Under the pieces are notes generated by a model. It saw nothing but the letters and a program-made list of their open reading frames with translations, was not told where the DNA came from and did no database searches. The position numbers were made by a program, and so were the translations under genes. A stretch of DNA of 17,666 nt from Desulfosporosinus sp. UBA5188 (lineage in GTDB: Bacteria; Bacillota; Desulfitobacteriia; Desulfitobacteriales; Desulfitobacteriaceae): contig DHWG01000187.1 of NCBI GenBank assembly GCA_002413075.1, positions 27,522 to 45,187 of the forward strand. Direction: 5' to 3'. This document shows positions 6,319 to 13,191 of the stretch, one piece after another. Numbering within the stretch: the first letter of the stretch is position 1; each line of letters opens with the position of its first letter.

Positions 6319-7410
6319 TTATGCTTCCATTAAATTATTATTTAAATGAACGACAAAATCCTGAACATTGGTGACCAAAGTGGTCACAGCTAACGAACCT
6401 CGGTCCTTAAGTTTGTTGACGGCAAATTCTGAGATGTCGACACAGTAAATATAAACGGGCCTGATCTCTCCGTCTCTTCGAGTGTAGACCGGCGTCATAT
6501 TCCCTGCTGCAATGGTATGAAGTTGTGTAGCAAGACAGATGAGTGTCGTGGCCTTACGGGTATGCTTGCGCATTTCATCTTGAGCTTGATACACATTCGC
6601 GATGACGGGCGGGAGGGGGCCATCGTCACGAACGGAGCCGGCAAGGACCAAAGGCACATTATTGGTAATAGCAGAATAAACAACCCCATCCTGGATGCTT
6701 TCCTTTTCAAGCAGCCTCTTAAGGGAACCAACTTCCCGGGCTTTATTAATGAGGTCTAAATGATGATAATGAGCATTCGGTGGAGATTGTTGGTTATAGG
6801 TATGTTGCCCCAAAGCAGTTCCATATAAAGCGGCTTCGAGGTCATGGGTTGCCATGGCATTACCGGCAAGGATGGCATGTGCATACCCACTGGAAATTAA
6901 GGAGGAAAGAGCGTGTCTGGAATCGTGGTCAAAGACAACCGCTGGTCCTAAAACCCATACGATATAGCCGTGATCCCTTTCAAACCTTAAGAGTTCATAG
7001 AGCTGGTTGTAGTCCATAGAATAAGCAGTCTCTCTGGAACGCCCAGACCGAAAAGCAAATATATCTGAATTCGAATCGTTAGAACTGAAGCCCTTGGCAT
7101 AGACATAGATCCCTTCAACGCCGTCCTCCGTTCGACCGACGATGACTTTATCTCCAACTTTTAGATTCCTGAATTCAACAACGTGAATGGTTCGGTCTGT
7201 TCTAAGGACAGGCACAGCATCCATCCGGCTTTCACTCGCTAAAATCCACTCGCCGTTAATTTTAAAATATTCTGGATAAATTGAGAGGGCATGATAGTGC
7301 TCTGGTGCCACTCCGTCGTTTTCTACAACAACAATGCTGGCGTCTGGTGAAGATAGGAAAGGTTCTTGATCAAAATTAGGTTGCTTGTATTTGGGTAAAT
7401 CAAAGCTCAT
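6319..7410 (-). CDS. TIGR00300-family protein (ornithine cyclodeaminase / LOR-SDH domain type)
   Basis: A 363-aa protein resembling the conserved family found in archaea and as the C-terminal domain of cyanobacterial arginine dihydrolase ArgZ/AgrE. These have been linked to NAD-dependent conversion of ornithine to proline. An N-terminal LOR/SDH-like domain spans about residues 22-120 (HALSIYPEYFKINGEWIL, then VLRTDRTIHVVEFRNLKVGD). The Rossmann-like part carries the family hallmarks: VLGPAVVFD (153-161), AGNAMATHDLEAALYGTALG (182-201), ITNNVPLVLAGSVRDDGPLP (248-267), LHTIAAGNMTP (297-307) and CVDISEFAVNKLKDRGSL (323-340). The SD AAGGAGG is 7 nt before the ATG. It stands alone: there is no arginine dihydrolase N-domain or arginine/proline gene beside it. 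Family assignment is firm; enzymatic role is by analogy and unproven here. No clear promoter is seen in 7411-7500. Confidence 0.75.
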   Translation of the reverse strand: MSFDLPKYKQPNFDQEPFLSSPDASIVVVENDGVAPEHYHALSIYPEYFKINGEWILASESRMDAVPVLRTDRTIHVVEFRNLKVGDKVIVGRTEDGVEGIYVYAKGFSSNDSNSDIFAFRSGRSRETAYSMDYNQLYELLRFERDHGYIVWVLGPAVVFDHDSRHALSSLISSGYAHAILAGNAMATHDLEAALYGTALGQHTYNQQSPPNAHYHHLDLINKAREVGSLKRLLEKESIQDGVVYSAITNNVPLVLAGSVRDDGPLPPVIANVYQAQDEMRKHTRKATTLICLATQLHTIAAGNMTPVYTRRDGEIRPVYIYCVDISEFAVNKLKDRGSLAVTTLVTNVQDFVVHLNNNLMEA

Positions 7411-7502
7411 TCGTTGTCCTCCTTACTAAGTTACACTTTATTCTCCCCCAAATATGGAAAATAAAATGAATTTTTATAAAGTCTTTTTTCTGAGTTATAA
7501 AA

Positions 7503-7540
7503 AGAGTAGAGGCCGAGAAATTAATCTCGACCTCTACTCT
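7503..7540 (-). terminator. Terminator of ilvD (hairpin copy 2)
   Basis: AGAGTAGAGGCCGAGA (7503-7518) faces TCTCGACCTCTACTCT (7525-7540) with one mismatch and an AATTAA loop. On the minus strand the stem is followed by a run of T (TTTTTATAACTC), a proper terminator tail, 7 nt after the ilvD stop codon. It is near-identical to the hairpin at 6258-6295. Confidence 0.8.
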
Positions 7541-7546
7541 TTCAAT

Positions 7547-9199
7547 TTATAGTAAAACAGCGCCCTTGTTTGCGGAGGAAACCAACTTAGCATATCTCGC
7601 CAGATATCCGGATTTGATCTTGGGTGCTGGTCTTACCCAAGCCTGGCGACGCTTTTCTAAGGTTTCCTCAGAGACAAGAAGTTGAAGGGAACGTCTGGGG
7701 ATATCAATGGATATGAGGTCCCCATTTTCTACGAGAGCAATGGGTCCTCCTTCCATAGCCTCCGGACAGATATGACCGATACATGCGCCGCGCGTTGCGC
7801 CACTGAAACGTCCATCGGTGAGCAAAGCCACTCGTAATCCCATGCCGGTAATAATGGCGGTCGGATTCAGCATCTCTTTCATACCGGGGCCGCCTTTGGG
7901 TCCTTCATAGCGGATCACCACGACTTCCCCGTCATGAACTTGTTTATTTAAGAGGGCTTCGAGTACCTCTTCTTCAGAGTTGTAAACAGACGCTGGGCCT
8001 TCAAATACAAGCATGTCGTCTTGAACAGCACTCGCTTTAACGATGGCTTTATCCGGGGCTAGGTTTCCAGAAAGCACGGCGATACCCCCCGTTTTACGGT
8101 AGGCGTTCTCAACCGAATGAATGACATCTGGACAAGTCGTTTGAGCATTGGCCAAACGATCGCCGAGTGGTCCAGTCACGGTTAAAGCCTCCGTATGAAG
8201 AACCCCCGCTTTATTCAGTTCATACATGACGGCATTAATACCGCCCGCTTCATTAAGGTCTTGAAGATGGTGAATGCCTGAGGGGCTGAGTTTGGTGATA
8301 TAAGGTGTCTTGGCACTGATGGAATCAAAAAGAGACAGAGGAAGCTCTATACCGGCCTCATGTGCAAGGGCCGTGAGATGTAAGACCGTGTTTGAGGATC
8401 CCCCAATGCCCATGTCAAGAGTTATGGCGTTTTCGAAGGCCTTTTGGGTTAGAATGTCTCGTGGCTTTAGATCCTTTTTCACAAGATCTACAATTAGAGC
8501 ACCAGATCGTTTAGCCAGCATTTTGCGCGCCCCAGAGTTTGCAGCCGGAATAGTTCCGTTGCCGGGGAGTGCCATGCCGAGAACCTCCGTTAAGCAATTC
8601 ATCGTATTAGCCGTAAATAGACCAGCACAAGAGCCATAGCCAGGGCAGGCGGATTGCTCCATAGCGGCAAGTTCAGCGGCACTGATTTTTCCGCTTTCAA
8701 ATTGGCCAGCGGCTTCAAAAATCTGGCTAACACTGATGCTTTTTCCCTGATAGCGACCCGCCAACATGGGGCCACCGCTTACAACGATACAAGGTATGTT
8801 GAGGCGTGCTGCAGCCATGAGCATGCCAGGAACGATTTTATCACAGTTGGGAATTAAGACTAGTCCGTCTAATGCATGCGCCTGCGCCATAGCCTCGATT
8901 GAATCAGCGATCAGCTCACGAGTAGGTAGAGAAAAATTCATACCTTTATGCCCCATGGCAATACCATCGCAAACTCCAATGGCAGGGACTTCGATTGGGG
9001 TGCCACCTGCAGCAGATACCCCTAATTTAGCTGCTTGAGCCAAATCTTTTAGGTGTCCGTGGCCAGGTATAATTTCATTAAAAGCGTTCACAATCCCAAT
9101 GAGGGGCTTCTCTAGATCTTCAGGGGTAAAGCCCATTGCATAGAAAAGAGCACGATGAGCTGCTTTTGTTGAACCCTTCTTAACGATATCACTGCGCAA
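7547..9199 (-). CDS. ilvD: Dihydroxy-acid dehydratase (IlvD)
   Basis: A 550-aa Fe-S dehydratase converting 2,3-dihydroxy-isovalerate and 2,3-dihydroxy-3-methylvalerate to the keto acids of valine/leucine and isoleucine synthesis. Family motifs are present in order: GIVNAFNEIIPGHGHL (35-50), GVCDGIAMGH (75-84), LPTRELIADS (91-100), IPNCDKIVPGMLMA (116-129, cluster Cys119), SACPGYGSCAGLFTANTMNC (183-202, including cluster Cys191), GGSSNTVLHL, RYEGPKGGPGMKEM and LLTDGRFSGATRGACIGH. It is the shorter Gram-positive/archaeal form, without the insertions of the roughly 616-aa E. coli enzyme. The start is TTG at 9199 with SD GGGGAGGA about 7 nt upstream; no in-frame ATG fits better. It is monocistronic: no other ilv or leu gene lies nearby. 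Confidence 0.96.
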   Translation of the reverse strand: MRSDIVKKGSTKAAHRALFYAMGFTPEDLEKPLIGIVNAFNEIIPGHGHLKDLAQAAKLGVSAAGGTPIEVPAIGVCDGIAMGHKGMNFSLPTRELIADSIEAMAQAHALDGLVLIPNCDKIVPGMLMAAARLNIPCIVVSGGPMLAGRYQGKSISVSQIFEAAGQFESGKISAAELAAMEQSACPGYGSCAGLFTANTMNCLTEVLGMALPGNGTIPAANSGARKMLAKRSGALIVDLVKKDLKPRDILTQKAFENAITLDMGIGGSSNTVLHLTALAHEAGIELPLSLFDSISAKTPYITKLSPSGIHHLQDLNEAGGINAVMYELNKAGVLHTEALTVTGPLGDRLANAQTTCPDVIHSVENAYRKTGGIAVLSGNLAPDKAIVKASAVQDDMLVFEGPASVYNSEEEVLEALLNKQVHDGEVVVIRYEGPKGGPGMKEMLNPTAIITGMGLRVALLTDGRFSGATRGACIGHICPEAMEGGPIALVENGDLISIDIPRRSLQLLVSEETLEKRRQAWVRPAPKIKSGYLARYAKLVSSANKGAVLL

Positions 9200-9273
9200 A
9201 ATGATTCCTCCCCTTCATCTAATGTTGGTCCTGCTTGCTATTTTTAGATAACAAACGTCGTAGTTTAATAATT

Positions 9274-9301
9274 ATTATAGTACATAGAGCTAAGGTGTCA
9301 A
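9274..9301 (-). promoter_or_regulatory. Consensus sigma-A promoter of ilvD
   Basis: On the minus strand TTGACA (9301-9296) and TATAAT (9279-9274) are both perfect, with a 16-nt spacer. The leader to the TTG start is about 68 nt and holds no T-box, attenuator or leader peptide that I can see. Confidence 0.8.
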
Positions 9302-9357
9302 GCGCTTAAGGTCCGGTAAAATGACGAGGTAGATTAAGCAAATCTAAGAGGTTTGGA

Positions 9358-9374
9358 AAAAATGTAACATTTTT
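9358..9374. repeat. 17-bp palindrome upstream of the ilvD promoter
   Basis: AAAAATGT (9358-9365) and ACATTTTT (9367-9374) are perfect inverted arms around a single A. The dyad lies about 57 nt upstream of the ilvD -35 box and about 100 nt beyond the end of ybaK. It has the shape of a repressor/activator site (TGTAACA core) or, less likely because it lacks GC, a weak terminator. The rest of the gap 9302-9471 shows nothing. Confidence 0.4.
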
Positions 9375-9471
9375 ATGGATGGATTGTCCTTTCTGAATTG
9401 ACGATATTCTAGTATAGCCAGTTTTTACAGGGTAGAAATTGAGCTTCAATACCTTATGTAACAATGAATAA

Positions 9472-9951
9472 TTAGAGGTTTGTGGAAATCATACCTAATT
9501 GTGCCTTGGTCACAGTAATTAAATCGATTGGGCTCAGAAAGAGCTGAAGCCCCCGTAATCCCGCACTAACAGCAATAGCGGAATGGTTCTTAATATCCAA
9601 GTCGATAAAGACGGGATAGTGCTTCCTCATTCCTATGGGTGAAACGCCACCCCGTATATAACCTGTTAGAGGTTGGACTTCCTTCAGAGCGACTACCTCT
9701 ACTTTCTTATTTCCACTAAGGGATGCTAAGCTTTTGAGATGGAGCTCGTGATCCCCTCGAATGCAAGCGACGATCACTCCAGTTTTGTCGCCTCGTGCAA
9801 CCAATGTTTTATAGACTTGCTCAATGGGTAGGCCTACCTTCTGAGCAACATTCAGCGCAGATAGATCGGCTTCATCCACGGTATATTCTTTTATTTCGTA
9901 GGTTATTTTGCTCTGGTCAAGAATACGAGCGGCGTTCGTTTTATGAGCCAT
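9472..9951 (-). CDS. ybaK: YbaK/EbsC-family Cys-tRNA(Pro)/aminoacyl-tRNA deacylase
   Basis: A 159-aa trans-acting editing protein that hydrolyses mischarged tRNA, typically Cys-tRNA(Pro) released by prolyl-tRNA synthetase. The N-terminus MAHKTNAARILDQSKITYE is typical. The active-site lysine is Lys48 in QVYKTLVARGD, and the conserved GGVSPIGMRKHYPVFID segment (about 101-117) closes the pocket. The last third, HSAIAVSAGLRGLQLFLSP, is the usual family end. The SD AGAGGAGA lies 8 nt before the ATG. Length is normal. It is separated from ilvD by a 272-nt gap, with ilvD having its own promoter. The exact tRNA specificity within the YbaK/ProX superfamily is inferred from overall resemblance. Confidence 0.92.
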   Translation of the reverse strand: MAHKTNAARILDQSKITYEIKEYTVDEADLSALNVAQKVGLPIEQVYKTLVARGDKTGVIVACIRGDHELHLKSLASLSGNKKVEVVALKEVQPLTGYIRGGVSPIGMRKHYPVFIDLDIKNHSAIAVSAGLRGLQLFLSPIDLITVTKAQLGMISTNL

Positions 9952-10022
9952 TTTAAGGTCTCCTCTCTAACATGTTTATGATACGTCATTGAAGCCTAAA
10001 AAACCACAGAGCAAGGTGACGT

Positions 10023-10078
10023 GTTCCTCTGTCCTACTCAAAGCGCCGGACAGAGGAACCGTCCCCGTGTCTGCCCGT
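10023..10078. repeat. REP-like palindromic element (GGACAGAGGAACCGTCCCC type)
   Basis: GTTCCTCTGTCC (10023-10034) and GGACAGAGGAAC (10048-10059) form a perfect 12-bp stem with a 13-nt loop. Directly after comes CGTCCCCGTGTC and then a second CGTGTC (10066-10071 and 10076 onward into the next codon-size bases), a short direct repeat. This wording closely matches, from memory, the repetitive extragenic palindromes scattered through many Bacillus and clostridial genomes and often associated with REP-associated IS200-like tyrosine transposases. No transposase lies in the window. It sits between the divergent genes ybaK and the glycosyltransferase. Confidence 0.7.
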
Positions 10079-10087
10079 GTCTGGTTT

Positions 10088-10112
10088 ATCATCCTGTTTA
10101 TCGGAGGATGAT
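10088..10112. repeat. Inverted repeat upstream of the glycosyltransferase gene
   Basis: ATCATCCT (10088-10095) and AGGATGAT (10105-10112) are perfect 8-bp arms 9 nt apart. The dyad lies 33-57 nt upstream of the putative -10 box, the usual place for an activator or upstream operator, but it also directly abuts the REP-like element and could be part of it. Confidence 0.45.
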
Positions 10113-10121
10113 CCTCTTGCC

Positions 10122-10150
10122 TTTTCTTTTCAGAAAGATATCTCTATAAT
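10122..10150 (+). promoter_or_regulatory. Probable promoter of the glycosyltransferase gene
   Basis: TATAAT (10145-10150) is a perfect -10. At 17-nt spacing the -35 would be TTTTCT (10122-10127), a weak match, which suggests help from an activator. The leader to the TTG start is about 90 nt. Confidence 0.45.
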
Positions 10151-10247
10151 AGAGGTTAAAGTCTTTAAACTTTTTAAACTATTAAGTCGGCCATTTTGAC
10201 GAAGGATCATCAAAAGAGTTTGTTGTAGGTGAGAGGGAGGTTAGTTT

Positions 10248-11408
10248 TTGCAACAGTTAAAGGTTCTCGTTTTCTCCGCAGCATTCGGAAACGGACATTT
10301 GCGGGCAGCTGAAGCTGTTATTGAAGGGATAATTCTCAAGCATCCTTCGGCAAAAATCATCCATTTGGATTTCGGTGACTTTTTAAATCAACCGCTTAAT
10401 ACCTTTATTAAAAGCAGCTATAGTAAGCTGATTAAATATATTCCAAAACTATGGGGGAGATTTTATTATAAAACAGCTAAGGTACAGCCTCTGTCTAGGA
10501 GTCAACATATCCTGCATCAATTGGGACGCAGAGAGTACCTTAAATATATTAGAACCTTTAAACCAGATTTCATCGTATGCACTTATCCCACCATTTCCTC
10601 TATTCTGGCTCAACTCAGGCTCGAACAAGTTCTTCAGGTTCCGGTGATTACTGTAATAACGGATTATACCGTTCACAGCCATTGGGTCCATCCAGGCGTT
10701 GATGGCTACATAGTGGCTTGTACAGAGGGGAAGGAAAGTTTAGCGTCCTGGGGAATAAAAGCGCAACGCATTCATGTAACAGGGATTCCTGTCAGCCTGA
10801 AATTCGAAGGTGAGATGGAGCGAGGTTATCTTCGAACCAAGTTAGGTTTGAAATCCGGTCTTCCTACCTTTTTAGTGATGGGAGGATCATATGGTGTTTT
10901 GAAAAGCGCGAAAAGAATTTGCAAAAAACTCGCCGATTCGCTACCTCCTGTCCAGACAATTATTGTTTGTGGGAAAAATAAAAAATTATATCACTCTTTG
11001 GAAGATGTCATTGAGCAAGGCCGCAACACGATGATTCGGCTTGAGTTCGTTGATAATGTTGAGGAATTAATGTCAGTGTCTGATTTAATTATCACAAAGG
11101 CGGGTGGGTTAACAGTGTCTGAGGCGTTAACAAAGCACTTACCCCTTGTTATTTATAAACCAATTCCTGGACAGGAAGAAGAAAACGCACATTTTGTACA
11201 ACATATAGGTGCAGGATTTGTAGCAGGTAACGAGAAAGAATTAAAACAGATTCTTAATCGTTTCATAAGGCATCCGGAGGATATTGAGAAAATGCGGAGA
11301 AAAGCGGCTTTGGCTCTACCTGGACACTCTACAGAACGGGCTGTGGATGCGATGCTTGAGTTAGCATCAAATTTACGAAAAGATAGAATTTCTATGCGGA
11401 ATGTTTAA
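10248..11408 (+). CDS. UgtP/MGDG-synthase-type glycosyltransferase (GT28 family)
   Basis: A 386-aa GT-B fold enzyme of the monogalactosyldiacylglycerol synthase/processive diacylglycerol glucosyltransferase group, which adds sugar from a UDP-sugar to diacylglycerol at the inner membrane face to make glycolipids or lipoteichoic-acid anchors. The N-terminal acceptor domain begins with LKVLVFSAAFGNGHLRAAEA (glycine-rich loop about 11-23), followed by basic/aromatic membrane-binding stretches (SSYSKLIKYIPKLWGRFYY). The C-terminal domain has VMGGSYG, FVDNVEELMSVSDLIITKAG, the GGLTVSEAL donor-binding motif (about 285-293) and PIPGQEEENA. The start is TTG at 10248 with SD GGGAGG 7 nt before it. Substrate (glucose or galactose, DAG or other lipid) cannot be told from sequence. 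It is monocistronic. Confidence 0.87.
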   Translation: MQQLKVLVFSAAFGNGHLRAAEAVIEGIILKHPSAKIIHLDFGDFLNQPLNTFIKSSYSKLIKYIPKLWGRFYYKTAKVQPLSRSQHILHQLGRREYLKYIRTFKPDFIVCTYPTISSILAQLRLEQVLQVPVITVITDYTVHSHWVHPGVDGYIVACTEGKESLASWGIKAQRIHVTGIPVSLKFEGEMERGYLRTKLGLKSGLPTFLVMGGSYGVLKSAKRICKKLADSLPPVQTIIVCGKNKKLYHSLEDVIEQGRNTMIRLEFVDNVEELMSVSDLIITKAGGLTVSEALTKHLPLVIYKPIPGQEEENAHFVQHIGAGFVAGNEKELKQILNRFIRHPEDIEKMRRKAALALPGHSTERAVDAMLELASNLRKDRISMRNV

Positions 11409-11537
11409 TAAATAGTTCAATCGCTCTTAAGCTGGTCTCCTTGAACCAACGACATTTTTGATTAATAATTAGGGAGAGTAAAGAAATTATATTCGCCAGC
11501 ACACACTTCCATAATATAACCAATATATGGAGGAGAA

Positions 11538-11566
11538 GACCCTGTAACCACGATGATTACAGGGTC
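11538..11566. terminator. Hairpin downstream of the glycosyltransferase gene
   Basis: GACCCTGTAA (11538-11547) pairs perfectly with TTACAGGGTC (11557-11566) across a 9-nt loop, followed by GAAAATTTCG. The tail is a poor U-tract, so it may be an accessory stem in front of the larger palindrome that follows. In 11409-11537 I see no other feature. Confidence 0.5.
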
Positions 11567-11576
11567 GAAAATTTCG

Positions 11577-11618
11577 CGCCAAATAAAGGGAACCTCTAGA
11601 GGTTCCCTTTATTTGGCG
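11577..11618. terminator. Perfect 42-bp palindrome, probable bidirectional terminator
   Basis: Bases 11577-11618 are an uninterrupted palindrome: 21-nt arms centred on TCTAGA, starting CGCCAAATAAAGGGAACC. If the inner AAAGGGAACC/GGTTCCCTTT stem folds first, TTTATTT acts as the U-tract on either strand. This would stop the glycosyltransferase transcript and any opposing one. Its length and perfection are unusual for a terminator. Confidence 0.65.
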
Positions 11619-11693
11619 GATAGAGGGCTATTTCTTGTCTCGAACCAGGGAATTGAATGAGAGTTGCCCTATTGAAGGAGACCTTTTATTTGA

Positions 11694-11927
11694 ATTTTTA
11701 CCGAAGACAGGGACCTGCTAATTAAATCACTTTTGCGGTTATCTTATTCATTAGGGATAGCCTTAGCAAATTGTGCTAGAAAAGATATCCTCTTATCTTT
11801 GAGTCGTCTTAATGCAGAAGTCGCTAATTATGCCAAAGGCGGACTGGATTTAATGATTAAAGAAGATTGGTTAGAACGAACACCTGAAGCCCCTAATCGT
11901 AAAGACTTAAGAAATCAACACGAGTAA
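11694..11927 (+). pseudogene. C-terminal remnant of a DUF3231-type protein
   Basis: The frame reads IFTEDRDLLIKSLLRLSYSL, then RKDILLSLSRLNAEVANYAK, then MIKEDWLERTPEAPNRKDL. This resembles the C-terminal end of DUF3231 proteins (coat-F-like helical bundle proteins of spore formers), whose full length is normally about 330 aa. Here an in-frame TGA stands at 11691, no SD precedes the first available start (TTG at 11733), and nothing recognisable of the family is found upstream before the palindrome. I therefore read it as a 5'-deleted remnant. It could alternatively be a 64-aa expressed fragment. It converges on the radical-SAM gene with no terminator between. Confidence 0.55.
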
Positions 11928-11991
11928 ATGATCTGGTCTACAAATTATGAAGTAGGAAAATCCGATGATCGACACCATAAATTAAGGTTGC

Positions 11992-12867
11992 TTAAAGCCC
12001 TCGCCAATATTCAGGACGAAGACGTTCAAGGGATTGATCTCCGATGACATTGTCGAGCGTCTCCAACAGTTCGTCTCGGTCCTCCGGCAGTGTTGCTCGG
12101 AGGGGCAGGTAATTGGAGGCATGATTACTCCGAAAAACACAGTGGGTGACGTTCAGATGCTTAATCATGGTCCGTAGTTCACCTAAGCATTCGAGGGGTG
12201 TAAGAATTTGAAAAGTGCCTTCTTTGATCGCCTTGGCTAAGGGGGCACTCGGTTCGACCATCAAGGTTAGAGCCCCTAAATAATGCGGGTCGATGGCACT
12301 AATGACCCGTGCAGTATCAATTGCATGTTCCTGCGAAAGCGCTTGACCGCCAAGTCCAATAATGACGGTACAGGAGAGCGCTAAACCGCTCTCTCTAACT
12401 TTTTGCCCGGCAGCGATCATCTGGTCAGGAGTGACGCCTTTAGCAACGGAGGTTAAAATCCCTGCATGGCCGCTTTCGACGCCTAAATAAACCATAGTTA
12501 GGCCATGTATTTTTAAATCGGCTAATTCTTTCGAGCTCTTGGCGAGAATATCTTTGGGTCCGCCATAGATTCCGACCCGTTTAAGACGTGGGAAGTTTTC
12601 ATAAAGACGATCAAGGATCTCAATCAGTAATAAGGTATCGACAGCGATCGCATCTCCGTCCGCTAGGAAAATTCGCTCAGCGTCGGAGTCCTGCGCGAGG
12701 ATTGTGGTGATTATGGCGTTGATTTCTGTGCGCGATTTTATCCGAAATGATTTGTCCTTATACATGGTACAGAAGGTGCAAGCGTTGTGCTGGCAGCCTA
12801 CCGTGATTTGCAAGATAATGCTTTTTGCCTCGCTGGGTGGCCGATAAATTTTTCCTTCATAAATCAC
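11992..12867 (-). CDS. Radical SAM protein of unknown function (CX4CX2C cluster)
   Basis: A 291-aa radical-SAM protein. The [4Fe-4S] site is Cys25-x4-Cys30-x2-Cys33 in VGCQHNACTFCTMYKDKSFR, one residue longer than the classic CX3CX2C. It is followed by FLADGDAI (the GGE-like strand), YGGPKDIL, YLGVESGH and VIIGLGG, all SAM-barrel elements. Late segments LVEPSAPLAK and FRSNHASNYLPLRATLPEDR are typical of a family of stand-alone radical-SAM proteins in anaerobes, for which I know no assigned reaction. There is no SPASM or B12 domain. The start is GTG at 12867 with SD AAGGAG 11 nt upstream, rather far; no better in-frame start exists. Monocistronic. Confidence 0.8.
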   Translation of the reverse strand: MIYEGKIYRPPSEAKSIILQITVGCQHNACTFCTMYKDKSFRIKSRTEINAIITTILAQDSDAERIFLADGDAIAVDTLLLIEILDRLYENFPRLKRVGIYGGPKDILAKSSKELADLKIHGLTMVYLGVESGHAGILTSVAKGVTPDQMIAAGQKVRESGLALSCTVIIGLGGQALSQEHAIDTARVISAIDPHYLGALTLMVEPSAPLAKAIKEGTFQILTPLECLGELRTMIKHLNVTHCVFRSNHASNYLPLRATLPEDRDELLETLDNVIGDQSLERLRPEYWRGL

Positions 12868-13094
12868 AGGTCCATCGACTCCTTTTCAGTGACTCTTTTT
12901 GCGTTTGGTGTTATCAATTCCTTTATCTTACATAGTTCAACAAATCCTATAGTTGTAGTTTAACCCTGTGGCGTTGAGTAGTCCAATTTTTTCTAGTTCA
13001 AAAGGGCATTTGAAGGTCTAAACGCTATCTCAAGAGGGTTATTCGTTGCATCGTCAGAACAGAGACGTATTATATATTTATTATAAAGATAGTC
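12868..13094. other. Intergenic region without recognisable gene
   Basis: This is the divergent gap between the radical-SAM gene and the DUF1836 operon. I see no ORF with an SD, no tRNA, no hairpin of note and no clear promoter for the minus-strand gene. The promoter of the downstream operon starts at 13095. Confidence 0.5.
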
Positions 13095-13123
13095 TTGACA
13101 CGTGATCATTGTGAACATATAAT
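13095..13123 (+). promoter_or_regulatory. Perfect sigma-A promoter of the DUF1836-nfeD-floA operon
   Basis: TTGACA (13095-13100), a 17-nt spacer and TATAAT (13118-13123) match the consensus exactly. The spacer contains the dyad TGATCA (13103-13108), where a repressor could sit between the two boxes. The leader is about 62 nt. Such a strong core promoter suggests either high constitutive expression or repression, possibly by the first gene product. Confidence 0.85.
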
Positions 13124-13191
13124 AAAATCAATAGGATTGCTTTACAGGAATAATTCCCAAAGAAACGTTAAAAACATAAGCAGGTGAGACT

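Noticed and set aside
8310..9038. Several plus-strand ORFs of 67-109 aa antisense to ilvD
   Set aside because: They are shadows of the strongly coding minus-strand ilvD frame; none has an SD or a recognisable domain.
12868..13191. A tRNA or riboswitch in the 324-nt divergent gap
   Set aside because: No cloverleaf, TTCRA arm or known riboswitch core was found; only the operon promoter is supported.
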